Origin: Xenosphaeropsis pyriputrescens
Taxonomy: Eukaryota > Ascomycota > Leotiomycetes > Phacidiales > Phacidiaceae
Direction of reading: 5' to 3'
DNA: 64,000 nt
NCBI GenBank assembly: GCA_022609375.1
Contig: JAGKQE010000033.1
Location: 186,001 to 250,000, forward strand
The notes under the pieces were generated by a model. It was not told the origin of the DNA and made no database searches. It saw only the letters and a program-made list of their open reading frames with translations. The position numbers were made by a program, and so were the translations under genes. Shown piece after piece: positions 22,543 to 34,322 of this stretch (position 1 is its first letter; the number at the start of each line of letters is the position of its first letter).

Positions 22543-25500
22543 TTTTGCAACTGTCGTGATCTTTCTTGTGGAGGAACAAAACTGGTGGATTTACAATAAA
22601 AAATATAAATGAACACGAGTGCAAAGTGAAACAGAAATTAAAGAAATCCGATGGGCTAGAGGATCTTGTGCAAGTGCAACCACTGTAAGCCAGCCCACTC
22701 TCACTCACACTCACTCATGCAAGGATATTGGTGCCTGACGATACAAATGCCTGCCTGAAATGGGCTCTCCTTGCACCCCTAATGCAAAGGGTCTCGCAGA
22801 AACAACGATATCAGACGCCAAGCACCCCCACGATTTCGCAAAAGATAGAAGATAAGTTATCAGTATCCTATGAATAATACTCCGGAGTCCCTATCAAGCA
22901 CGTACTGCAAAGGCACGCGTGCGCGTTCTATTTGCAGCGCTGATACATAAGTTTTGCGCCGGAGCTCCCCATATTTTGCAAGGCGTCTGGGGCCGGCACG
23001 CTGTCGCTTTCGGGCCCCGCCGGCTGCAGATGAGAGTCACGTGATATAGACGGTTTCGAAGCGCACATCGACAGGAGGGGCGATAGCTAGCCGCGCCCTG
23101 TGACGTCTGATGGGTATGAAGGCTGTAGTCATCGAGTAATTTGTGTGTGTGTTCTAGACATGGCGTATGTGTTGCGAGAGTTAGTAATTGTGAGGTGATG
23201 ATAGGAGTGTATCGGAGAAGGATTTAGAGGATGGTTTCCTGGATGCGACTCCGGCTTTTGTACTTGGGAACCTACCCTACCTACCTATGGGAGTTTGGCA
23301 TTCTGGCGAAAATGCCAGCCTTGCATTTACATGTCGTCTTGAGCAAGGCCAATAGATCGATGGCCTAAAGTTAAAGTACATGCTGTGATCAGCTTAAAGG
23401 CCAGATAGGATCGTCATGATGGTCCAAGTCAGAGGAATGTTTGATACTCTGTAAGGGTTTGGAGAGAAGTTTAACCAAATGGAATTCTAGGAAGCGCAGA
23501 ATGCAATCATGTGAGCAAGTCAAGAAACATATGGTACTATGTACGTACTCATGTCTTTCATTTCTTATGCAGTATCAAGAGGACGAAATCAAATGACACG
23601 TCCTGGGAGAATTTTACAGTTTGCAGATTGAATACCAAGGCACTTGAAATTTTACTATTTGGTGTCCCTACTGAATCTAATATCAAGAGAGAGCGAGAAG
23701 ATGTGACCTGCTCTCAAGTTGAAGAAAAAATATGGTCCTCTGCGAGGAAACGTACAAATATGTGAAACTCCCAGCATCAAAATCCAAAGACTCCTTTTCC
23801 CACCAATACACAACCTTCAAGAGAGTCAAGTCACTCGATTTAAGAGATGATTTCTCCACATTTTATTGGAATGTCATGTATAGATGCATGTTGAACAATG
23901 AACTGGAAACGACGAGGCTTTTCAACAGGGAGATGAAGCCCATCAACATGCAAGAGCTCCATGGAAAGCATTGCTCAGATGCATATGAATACGGGATCAT
24001 TTCATGCACTTTCACCACGTACCAGGCAAAGCACGGAAGGATGCAGCGCCACGAATTAGAAGTAACACCACGGCAACTCGACCGTCAAAATAGCATAGAA
24101 ATGTGCGACGTATGCACGAAGGATGGAATTGTCTTGGCCCAAGTGGAAAAGGACCCCGAATGAGTTTGACAGCATGTACTCCGTACAAGTATGCTTAACG
24201 TACGATTGGCCGCCGATGTCACCCTCAATGACAAACTTCTCAATGAGCGAGTATTGATGCATATGGATATGAAGCCAGTTCGTGCTTCTCGGCGGTCTAA
24301 TATGCACATGCAGGCTATAACAAATTAGTAACCAACACCAACAACTTAACAACATCCAATGTCTTACATAGATACTGGACTACTTGTACTTGTGTGTTCG
24401 CGCATCACATGACTCCCAATCAACACAACTTCACTGCTGCCAGGATTATGAGATAATTTGACGCGGGATTTCGATGGCCATGAGCCAAGACGCTTTTTTG
24501 GCTTGTGTTGCGAGCGACCTTCGTGACAGTGGAATTGGTGTCGCGGCCTTTCATTTGGGCGTCTTCAAGGGTCGAAGTTCGGATTGACGAATGGCGTTTG
24601 AAGATTTGAGAGTAGCATAAGAAGCCAAGCGGAGTGTGACCTGGTGTCCGTGGAACTTTCGCCGTGCTTGATCGTCGATGTGCAGGGATTTGTTGTGGGA
24701 CAGCTAGTAGAGTGAGATCGCACAGAATGGATGCAATTAGGGTTTTCAATTCACCATTGCGTATTGATTCGATTTAGTGGCCAAGTGAGTCGGGTCATGT
24801 TGGATTGATGTTGATGTTGCTGTTGCTGTTGCATTTGCATCGCTGTCTTTACTTCCTTCCTGGGGACCCTTTAGATGTCGTGGACATATGTAACGTGCTT
24901 TGTGTGCGCACGTTGAGCCTTTCCTTTGTGCACTGCATACACGAAGTGCCGCATCCATGTGCTTGTTTGTGTTCCGTATCATCTTGTAACTCTTAACTCT
25001 GATTTTTATTCCGAGAAAAGTATTCACCGACGTCTGGCTTGACTTCTCGAGAACAATTCCCAGTAACATGGACAAGGACTGGACTTTGTTTCACTCGGGT
25101 CCCTTGTGGAGTGCTCCACGGCGAAATTGACGGCTTTCCTCTTGGTGTACATACAAGTAGTTGAATTTCGCTCACGTGCACTTGTAGTCTCTAGACCGAC
25201 TCGGCCCCCACTCGCCGAACAATGATTCCGAAGCTCTTGATCTCTCTGTGTGCCTTTGAGCTTCATTATCCTATCATTGCATGGAATTCCATTGCGAACG
25301 ACAGCGTAATCCGTTTGTGCCTCGCGTTAGGCCTTGAAATCCTTAACTCTGAGGCTTGACCGACATGATGGACCTTGGCAACGGATTTGGCTGGAATCAA
25401 GCTTCCTCTTCATGCTTAGCTGTACCACGCCGAGAGACTTGAACGGGAGAACAACGTCGAGAAGAACAATTAGTAGGATACTTGGTAAAAAGATGAAAAA

Positions 25501-26575
25501 CCCGACGGGAAAGAAGATTAGAAAGGAAGAAAGACAGAAATAAGAAAGAAAGGGAAATATCCATCTTGCTCCCATCTTTTTCAATCACTTATTGTGTGAT
25601 GATTTTCAGCCTTTGCCTCTCCCAACTTCCATGCCTCCTCGTAATGGTGTATGATCGCTCAGCTTGTGAGGCTAAAGCACTGCTTGACAAATAACCGCCT
25701 CTCATTTCCCTTCCTTCGCCTCGCGTCAGTTTTCAATCAGAGTCATGTATTCATATTGGACAGGGTCCTTATCTGTCACCCTAGCCACTCTCATAGCACC
25801 TCTGTCGACATCCACATGGGCCTTACTTCCTCTGGGGGCATCCCCGTTCCACTAACACCACAGCACGCTCATTGAGCTGAACGTGAGGGAGTCGGCAGCT
25901 AGAACACGGAAGGACTTGCAACAATAGGCACAGGATAAGCCCTGGCGTGCCTGCTAGCATATCGAGCCACGAAATGGCCACGGAATACAGTCGAGTAGCC
26001 ACCGCAGAAATGTCAGAATGCGACCAAATGTCTGTCTGGGTGCCGTGAGATGTACAGCCGCTGCCGCCGAACACACATGAGCACGAGAAGCAATCGGACC
26101 ACATGGAGTGAAGAGGATCATGTCGTGTGAAAGTCATGTAAGACGAGTATGAATAATGATCCTGGAGAGTGAGGGTAGAGTAATGGTAGAGTGGAAGAAG
26201 AGTGGAAGAAGAGTGGAAGAAGAGTGAAAGTAGGTAGAATAGAGTGAAGATAGTCTGGGTTGCGTGCGTACAGGGTTGATCCGCTCAGTGATGACCTAGG
26301 GACTACTCGACCTTCCCGACTACAACCACACACAACACACAACACAACACACCACACTCCACGCCGCACCGACCGAGGGACGCACGCGTGCTCCTTTCCT
26401 TTTTACTACAATTGATCTTCACATCCGCCTACTCTTCCTCTTCTCTCTTTAACCACTGTGATTTGCATTGTCCCTAGAATGCGATCATAGGCCATCCTTT
26501 GCGACAATCGATATTCAATTCGTATCGTATCGCATCGCATCGCATCGAAACCTTCCTTCTCTTCCGACCTTCAAT
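22543..26575. other. 4-kb divergent intergenic region
   Basis: Lies between the 2OG oxygenase (-) and the DHA1 transporter (+). The part next to the oxygenase is GC-rich near 22.9-23.1 kb. A 143-codon plus-strand frame (ATG 23732) has no recognisable domain. A tandem 11-bp repeat, CA-rich DNA near 26.32 kb and a pyrimidine-rich leader precede the transporter. Confidence 0.4.
26189..26232. repeat. 11-bp tandem repeat, about 4 copies
   Basis: Unit GAGTGGAAGAA, three exact copies and a variant fourth, about 350 bp upstream of the DHA1 transporter start. Confidence 0.75.
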
Positions 26576-28254
26576 ATGTCTACCTCCCCAGTTCACCCGG
26601 CCGGCATGTATGAAAAAGATGTTCAGACTTCCGAGCCCAGCTCCGTCCATGAGAAGAAGCACGACCACGATGGTGCCGCCGCTGCCGAATACAATGGAGT
26701 AGAGGCTGCCGGAGAAGACAAGACTTTGGCAATCTTGGAATTGGTCAAGGCCCACGATGTGCATCATCCAATGCACTGGCCTGCGTGGAAAAGATGGAGT
26801 CTCTGCACTTTCTACTGTGCGTTGCAGGTCTTCGTTACTATCACTTCCACGTCTTATGTCAGCGCCGAGTTCTTGATCATCGAAAAGTACAACATCACCG
26901 ATACCCACTCCCAAGTCGTCACCCTCGGACAATCTCTCTTCATCATTGGTACCGCTGTTGGGCCGGCTTTCTTGGGTCCTCTTTCCGATATTGGTGGTCG
27001 CAAATGGGTCTACGTTGTATCAATTGCTCTCTACGCGATCTTGAACTTCGTAAGTTGATATCAACATGCACGAAGGGATAGCGTATCTGACAAATCAAAC
27101 AGGGTACTGCTTATGCCATGAACTACCCAATGTTGGCTATTTTCATGTTCCTTATTGGAACCGCTGGTTCTACGGCCCTCTCCAACGTCGCTGGTACTAT
27201 CGCCGATTGCTTTGGTGATATCGACGGAGCTGGACAAGCCATGGCCATGTTCGTCATGAGTGCTAACATTGGTCCCTCCATCGGATCTCCAATTGGAGAA
27301 TGGATTGCGGATAACAGTCACATGGGATTGAAGTGGATTTTCATTATCAACATCATCATTGGATTTGCATTTGCCATCATCATGTGCTTCCTCCCGGAGA
27401 CTCTCCCACGCCTCGTTATCGCCAAGGCAGCTCAGAAGGCCGACCAAATCGATCCAGAAGAGGCCCAGATCGCTCAGAGCAAGATCAACGTTCTTGCTGA
27501 GCTCCGCTTTGTCGCTACCATGACCTTCCGCATCATGTTCACCGAGCCAATCGTGCTGGCCCTCGGTATCTATAACGGTTTCGCATACGGCATTCTTTTC
27601 TTGTACCTCGATGGTGTCTTCTCTGTCTTTGTCTACAACAACGGCCTTTCCTACATCGGTGCCGATCTTACCTACCTCAACTTCGTTGTTGGTGTTGTCG
27701 TTATGTTCTGCTTCGTTCCCGTCCAGACTTGGTTCTATGCCCGTGACCGTAGAATTCGCGGCGCAAACCGTCCCGAGGCTCGTTTCTTGACCTCGCTCGT
27801 TTTTGTTTGGCTCTTCCCAATCACCCTTCTTTGGTTCGCGTTCACAAGCGATGGCAAGACCTCCTACTGGTCCCCTGTCGTAGCTGGTGGTGTTCTTGGT
27901 TTCGCCGACCCACTTCTCTGGTTGTCCATGCTGAACTACATCTCTGGTAAGCCCCTTTGTCAAGCCGGCCCATCAAGGACTCCCCCAAAGAAACTATGCT
28001 AATACTCAACAGATGCCTACCCTAATTTCATCGGCTCCGCCATTGCTGCGTTCCTTATCCCGTCTTTCCTTATCGCCGCTGGTCTCGCCCACGGAGGTGT
28101 CGCTCTTTTCGTCGACCCTGCCACTGCTTTATCTACTAAGTGGGGATTCGCTATCATCGGCTTCATTTCATTCGGCATCGTCGCCCTTGTTTATGTCATC
28201 TACTTCTTCGGAGAAAGGATCCGCAGACATTCCAAGCTCGCCAAGCAATTTTAA
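26576..28254 (+). CDS. MFS transporter, DHA1-like (drug/polyamine:H+ antiporter group)
   Basis: Three exons, 26576-27049, 27103-27946 and 28013-28254; introns of 53 and 66 bp with clean GTAAG donors and CAG acceptors. 519 aa. A hydrophilic N-terminus of about 75 residues is followed by twelve predicted membrane segments. MFS motif A is seen as LGPLSDIGGRKWVYV between segments 2 and 3, and the typical loop GTIADCFGDIDGAGQAMAMF follows segment 4. The central loop is charged (AQKADQIDPEEAQIAQSKIN). It is a plasma-membrane exporter by family, moving drugs, toxins or polyamines; the substrate is not readable. The start was chosen at MSTSPVHPAG, preceded by TTCAAT; the frame is also open upstream. 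Confidence 0.93.
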
Positions 28255-31200
28255 ACCCCTTTTCATCACTGAAACAAAACTTAAAAAAGTATTCCTTTTC
28301 CGAGAATCAAACCGGGGATTATCATCTTCCTCTTGATTTTTGGATGCTGATATAGAGAGCCATATATATCCTTATTTTTCTTTGTGTGGGGGCTGTGGGT
28401 GCGGGGGACTTTTTTGATTGGGCGAAAAAAGAATATATCCTGGGAGTTGGTTGTATGTGCTTAGCTATTTCGGGCTATTTATGCTTGGCTTATTTTCTCT
28501 TTTTTTTTGTTGTACAGATTTTATGAGGCTTTATGTGCGTATATTGTGGCTATATCATACCCCTCGTTGATGGTCAGGAAAGAGAAATGAAGATGATTAA
28601 TACTGTATAATTCATTGTGTTGATAGCTTTGATGGTTTGATTTGATTTGATTTGTTTGAGTTTGCATATGGAGAAGGTGTTCATGGAGGTCTGGGAGATA
28701 GGGGTGATGAACACTTGGTCTGGGACCCCCACCGAGTTTGCACCATAACTTAAGCATGAGATGCATCAAGATACATACAAGGATATATCAACCGCAAGCC
28801 AGATAAGGTGCGTTCCTTTGTGTTATCATCATCGTCATTGAAGAGCTCACTGTGTGGATGGCATGGAAAATATCTTGGGTCTGTGTACGTTACCCGTAGC
28901 AAATCGAAAGGCACACTTGCTTAGGAGTTATTGCCACATGCTACTTGACGTAGTCTGTACTTGATCAAAATCTAACTGAGATTTCAAGTGTGGCAAGATT
29001 TTGACTTGAGCAGTATCGAATCGGAGAACATCATCTTTCAGGTGTGTCTTGCATCCCGATCATCAAAGGCTGCTGGGATTAAATCGGCACTTGAATTCGT
29101 GTGTGATATTCACTTGAAGACCTCTCGAGAGCAACTGTATTGTGCCGAGCTTTTAGGAGCTACCTATCTGATATTGCTATTATTACCATTATACAATCTC
29201 TTGACATCGTTCTTGGCTTCGTCGCGGTGTATAACTGTTTGGCGGACTGGTGAAGCATGCCAAACTGGAATTGGATGGTGGGAGGCACAGATTGTGGAGC
29301 TTTTGAGTTGCACTTGATTGCTCGCAATGGATGGTCGATGGTTGTGAACGGATGTGTATATAATCTACTGTACCACTTCGAAGGTAATACCTGATAGACG
29401 AGGGTCCGCACTTGCTTTTCATAGCCACCACAGTACAACACTTAGTGTTATATTATGAGCTGAATTATGTAGCTATCCGTTAGTATGACCATGAGTCGAC
29501 TTGTCATTATCCTACCATGGACCTTCATTCATTATGTAGCCATCTACTATACAATCAACAATTTTGATTTCACGAATCGTATGTTTTATAGTATCGATAT
29601 ATGTTCAGGTAGTCTTCAAATTTTGCAAAGGAGGAAGCTGAAATCATCATTTTTTTTTAATATTGGCTGCGGCAAGTTATCTAAGGTAAGTATAATTGAA
29701 GCTGTAGAATACTAGGATATTATCATGATACAGCTATATAAGGTCGGCCAAAGATAGAGATTAGAGAATAGCGTCAAAAGAAATATCAAATAGAGAGTTC
29801 ATGTTAGATATGTCTTTGTAGATACTATAATTGTTCAGGTGCTACAACTAAGAGCTTATCCTGGTATATTATTACTCCATCTTGCCAAAGGCTTTGAGCG
29901 GCTGAGTTACATATGTTTACGGAGCTATTTCAGGTAGTTACAATGGAAGATTCACATTTGCTGTATTTGATAAGGCTTACTCCAGTCTGTCATTTTATCA
30001 TCAACCCCTCGTCGTTTCCTTTTTCAAGCTCAAGGTCGTTTCTGACGATGTTTCAGTAATAATCTACCTTCAACGACTGCAATTGTCCAATCACAGGCGA
30101 TGGTATGGCTAAATATATGATAAATTTTCTGTGAAAGACTATGATTCGACACATAGTCTATTCTCCGGACTAGCCTAGAGAGTCTCAAGACGATTATTAT
30201 GTATTATCTTTCAAGTAAACTGCTGGTAGTACTGTGACGCGCCCATCATGCAAAAAGGACGACTGTTACAGAATAATGCTTACAGGTCTAATATAACCTC
30301 TCTCATATATCCCCTCTATCTCATCCTTATCAATGCACCAAATGCACTCCTATCTAGAAATACGAGGCTGAGTACACGTAGCATCAGTCGAAGTTGTGCG
30401 TTGGGCATTTGTTGAGGAAGAAGACATTACCATTAAACTCCTATGCATGTTATGTGTGGCAGCCCTGCAACACATATCCTGCATCGACAGGTATTCAAGC
30501 ATATTTTGAGATCTCATGCAAGCGCAAAGTACTGAAGTCAGTATTGATCTCGAAACCTTCCATAACCCATGTGAATGTCCGGCACCTGCTCAAATGATCC
30601 GAGAAGCCGCCGCCAAGAAGGAAACACTGAGTGTGCATGATTGCATTGGTCGGCAGTTGTTCTTTCAGAGGCTTTGTTTTGAAGCAGATGTAGATGCAGA
30701 TGCAGATGCAGATACAAATGCAGCTGCAGCTGAGGCAAGAATAGGTAGTGAAGTGAAAGTCCGAAATATTGGAGGCCAATCCAGGAAATTCCTAGCCATC
30801 AACATCAAAAATCACAATAAACTCATTGCAACATGACACAGTGACAGTTACTTCGTCTTGGAGACCCTTCCGTTAATGCCGGCAATACCATATCAATAGT
30901 GTTCGTACACGTATTTTGTATCAGTGAGACATCATCGTGGATAATTTCGTTGGCAGACTTGAATTGGCCGGAGATCAATTCGTTTCCGTGGATTGGGTAT
31001 GTCCTTCACTTGGTACTGGTCGGCTACCCACAAAAACATGGTCGGAACACCAATAATCCGCCGCGCATTTCTCAGAGCGGAGTGTACCCAGTACGAATCT
31101 TTGGTACATTCGTTGAGCTTGAGGGAAGTCTCGAGACATGTAGGGGGCATGAAAGTGTATGAAAGACTCTCGAAACCCTAGAGGGAGCCCGGGAGTCACA

Positions 31201-31925
31201 TGAGGTCACGGTCACGGTCGCACAGCTTGCTGCGCCGACAAGGACGCTGGAGAGTCGTGAGCTGTTCGAGTGTCACTGTCGCCCTGCTGTTCAACGTTGA
31301 TGGGGGAAGAACACAGGCGAGTCTGGGGAAGTCTTGGTACTGTACCCCGCAATCCCAGAACCGAAGGCCATCGAACATCAAGTCTTGGCTCGCATTTGGG
31401 ATGAACAACGTCTCTTCAAGTCTCTTCGAGTGAAGCCCGATCACCATATATATACACATGTAATTGTCGTTGGATTGAGATGTCGGAAAAGAGCCTTCGC
31501 TACTTCGCTACTTCGCATCTATTGTTTTGTGTCGGGTATTCATGAGGAGGGCAGCTGTGCCAAGGGACTGGTAAGCTTGTTTTCTCCTGTCAGTGCCACT
31601 GCCTCCACACTTCAGTGCACCAGTGTGTGTGTTTGAGCGCCCAGCCCGCTACACAAATGCTTGAGAGTCCTCAAGCTTTCGTCACCCGCCCACTGTCGAA
31701 GCCGTCTTTGCTTGGCCTCGCAACGACGGTCAAATCATCATATTTGATCGACGCCACAATAGCAATGTCTTGGAAGAACAGAAATCCTTCTTACGCTGCT
31801 GACGCGAACCTATGGTGGTAACGCTGTGACCTATCCTTCGGGGCTGTCAATCCGAGGGCCCTTGGTACTTAGTATTCATACTAAGCAGAGTATGGGGGTA
31901 TCTTACCTCGGATCCTCACCGGCAC

Positions 31926-32004
31926 TTATCATCATGAGCACTCTCCCCGGGCAGTCCTCGGGCCCCGGTACAATGCTGTACGATGGCGTTGGCTAAGAAG
32001 ATAG
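31926..32004. promoter_or_regulatory. Two GATA-factor (HGATAR) sites upstream of ACS transporter
   Basis: TTATCA at 31926-31931 (TGATAA on the minus strand) and AGATAG at 31999-32004 match the AreA/GATA consensus, about 740-810 bp before the transporter start. Fungal ACS permeases for nitrogenous anions are often under nitrogen control. The match is short and could be chance. Confidence 0.25.
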
Positions 32005-32593
32005 CCCGAGCACTTCGCAACTTTGTCATGCCGCATTGAGAGAGGAAGGTTATCCGCAGAGACGCTTGAGTTGGGACGCAGACACCAGACAATGCTACCT
32101 ACAATACTTGGTCAAATTTATGCCGCCAGGTACATACGTTTCCGTATTATGTGCCGATGTACTTGTACTATGTAAGTCAGTTGAGATCTTGTTCGTAAGC
32201 TGGAATGCGTTGTTGCTTACCTTACCTATTGGAAGGCTATCGGTGTATGCTTCTTTAAACAACGCCAAGTCTCTCATGCACTCAGATGGATACTCCGAGG
32301 ACAAAGGGTTGGACTGTAAGCCCCGTTACTCGAACGATCTTACTGCTCCACAATCCCCACGAAATCTACAACCCTTCGCCATACGCCGTGTGGAGAGCAA
32401 CCCTCCCCACACCTATGTGGTGAATGCATCATTTTTAGTGGGACTGCCGATGCATATCGTCACACAGCAGAGTATCAATGGGAGCGTACAGTATTGCAAG
32501 CTTCCACTTTGTAGCTACTGACCTGTCACCGGATTAGTATATCAAGTCAGTTGTTGGTTGTTGGTTGTTGGGGACCAGGGATGTACCCCTCTA

Positions 32594-32600
32594 CATATAA
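32594..32600 (+). promoter_or_regulatory. TATA-like element of ACS transporter
   Basis: CATATAA followed by a pyrimidine-rich stretch (32.60-32.73 kb), 140 bp before the ATG. Typical fungal spacing; prediction only. Confidence 0.35.
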
Positions 32601-32739
32601 GACTTCCTTTCCGTTCTCAATGTTTTCTTTGTACTTCTCATTCCATTCATCATCCTCTCCATCCCAATCTCCTCTTCTTCCCTGAATACTCAGATCATCT
32701 ATTCGCTGGTCGCGACCCCACCCCTCAATCCTCTGCAAC

Positions 32740-34322
32740 ATGCCCACCATTATCGAAGAGAAGAAGAGAGAGGAGGACTTCGCGCACGTTGAAAGTGCAC
32801 AACCTCCAGAGGGTTTTCAATATGCCGAAATCGACCCAGCTGTACAGAAGCGCACCGTCCGCAAGCTTGACAAAAATTTGATGCCTCTTGTTGTTGCACT
32901 CTGTAAGACAATTGTTCTTCATGAAGTAGATTCTCAGCTGATTGGTCTTTAGATCTCGTATCCTTCCTCGACCGTTCCAATATCGGCAATGCCAACACGG
33001 CGGGCATGAGTGACGCCCTCGGCATGAACGATGCACAGTATCAGTGGCTTCTCACTGTCTTCTACATTCCGTATATTGTCTTTGAGTGGATGGCGCTCAT
33101 GTGGAAAGTTGTTCCCCCACACATCTGGGCTTTCTGCTGTGTATTGACTTGGGGTCTCGCATCCACATTGCAATCGACTGCTTTCAACTTTTCTGGGATG
33201 ATGGTCTGCCGATTCTTCCTCGCAGTAGCGGAAGCAGGCTATGGGCCAGGACTACCATACCTCCTGTCTTTCTTTTACATGCGCTCTGAGATCGGTGTCC
33301 GAGTAGGCACCTTCCTTTCTGCTGCTCCTTTCGCCACTTGCTTCGCTGGAGCTCTAGCATATGGGATCACTTCCGGTAGTGCTGCTGTTGCCAGTTGGAG
33401 GCTGCTATTTCTCGTAGAGGGAATTCCATCCATCTGCCTCGCATTCATTACTTTCTTTTTCCTCCCAGACAGCCCCTCTAAGGCACGCTTCTTGACTGAA
33501 GAGGAGAAGGAATGTGCTAAATCGAGAGCGATTCGTCAAGTCGGTCAAGAGGCCGAGAAGCGCACTGGCGGCGTGAAGTTCAAGGAGATTGGTGAAGCAG
33601 TCGTTGACCCGAAGAACTTGCTGACAGCCGTAAGCCTTTTCTGACTTTCCAATACTGATTCGACAACAGCTAATAAGAGACAGTTGATGTACTTCTCCTG
33701 CAACGTCGCTTTTTCTTCTTTGCCAGTCTTCCTCCCTACTATCCTAGAAGGCATGGGCTACACCTCGATCACTGCGCAAGGTCTGTCCGCGCCCCCCTAT
33801 TTTCTCTCAGGCTGCGTATGTATCCTATCCACTTATATCGCCGACCGCACACGCCAACGCGGTCTCGTCATTGCCTTCCTCTCCATTGTTGGTGGTATCG
33901 GCTATGTGATCCTTGCCACTGTGGACTCCGACGGTATACGCTACTTCGCCATCTACCTCGCAGCTGCTGGTGTTTTCCCCGCAATCTCGAACATCTTGCC
34001 GTGGGTGCTTAATAACCAGGGAACCGACACCAAGCGTGGCACGGGTATCGCAGTGTTGAACATCATTGGTCAGTGTGGACCGATTCTGGGCACGAGGATG
34101 TACCCGAAGACGGATAAGCCGCTGTACATCACGGGTATGAGTGTTTGCGCCGCATTCATGTTCTTGAATGCCCTGCTTGCGATTACTTTGCGCACGTATC
34201 TGGCCTGGCAGAACAAGAAGGCCGAGAGAGAGGAACAGTCCGTGAGAGAAGCGATGCAGGATGAGAAGGTGGCAAACGTGGCGGTTGAGAATGAGGGCTT
34301 TGGATTCAGGAATATCTTGTAG
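32740..34322 (+). CDS. MFS transporter, anion:cation symporter (Dal5/allantoate permease) family
   Basis: Exons are 32740-32902, 32953-33629 and 33684-34322, with introns of 50 and 54 bp; 492 aa. The family signature YLVSFLDRSNIGNANTAGM is rebuilt across intron 1. About twelve membrane segments are visible, with AEAGYGPGLPYLLSFFYMR after segment 4 and SWRLLFLVEGIPS at segment 6. The N-terminus is acidic and hydrophilic, and the tail is charged. ACS members import small organic anions such as allantoate, tartrate, nicotinate, pantothenate or biotin precursors. Which one is moved here is unknown. Intron 3' sites are CAG or TAG. It converges on the BNR gene 2.5 kb away. Confidence 0.93.

Larger units (their letters stand above)
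28255..32739. other. 4.5-kb gene-free stretch between two transporters
   Basis: The first part is the DHA1 3' region with GATTT repeats near 28.63 kb. AT-rich DNA spans roughly 29.4-30.3 kb. A 106-codon plus-strand frame at 30516-30836 includes a GATGCA microsatellite and resembles nothing I know. The last 800 bp should hold the promoter of the ACS transporter. Confidence 0.4.

Noticed and set aside
23732..24163. 143-codon plus-strand frame with ATG
   Set aside because: No recognisable domain, no splice support, and amino-acid make-up without clear coding character.
27061..27963. 300-codon minus-strand frame
   Set aside because: Antisense shadow of the DHA1 transporter; the plus-strand reading has clear MFS motifs and splice sites.
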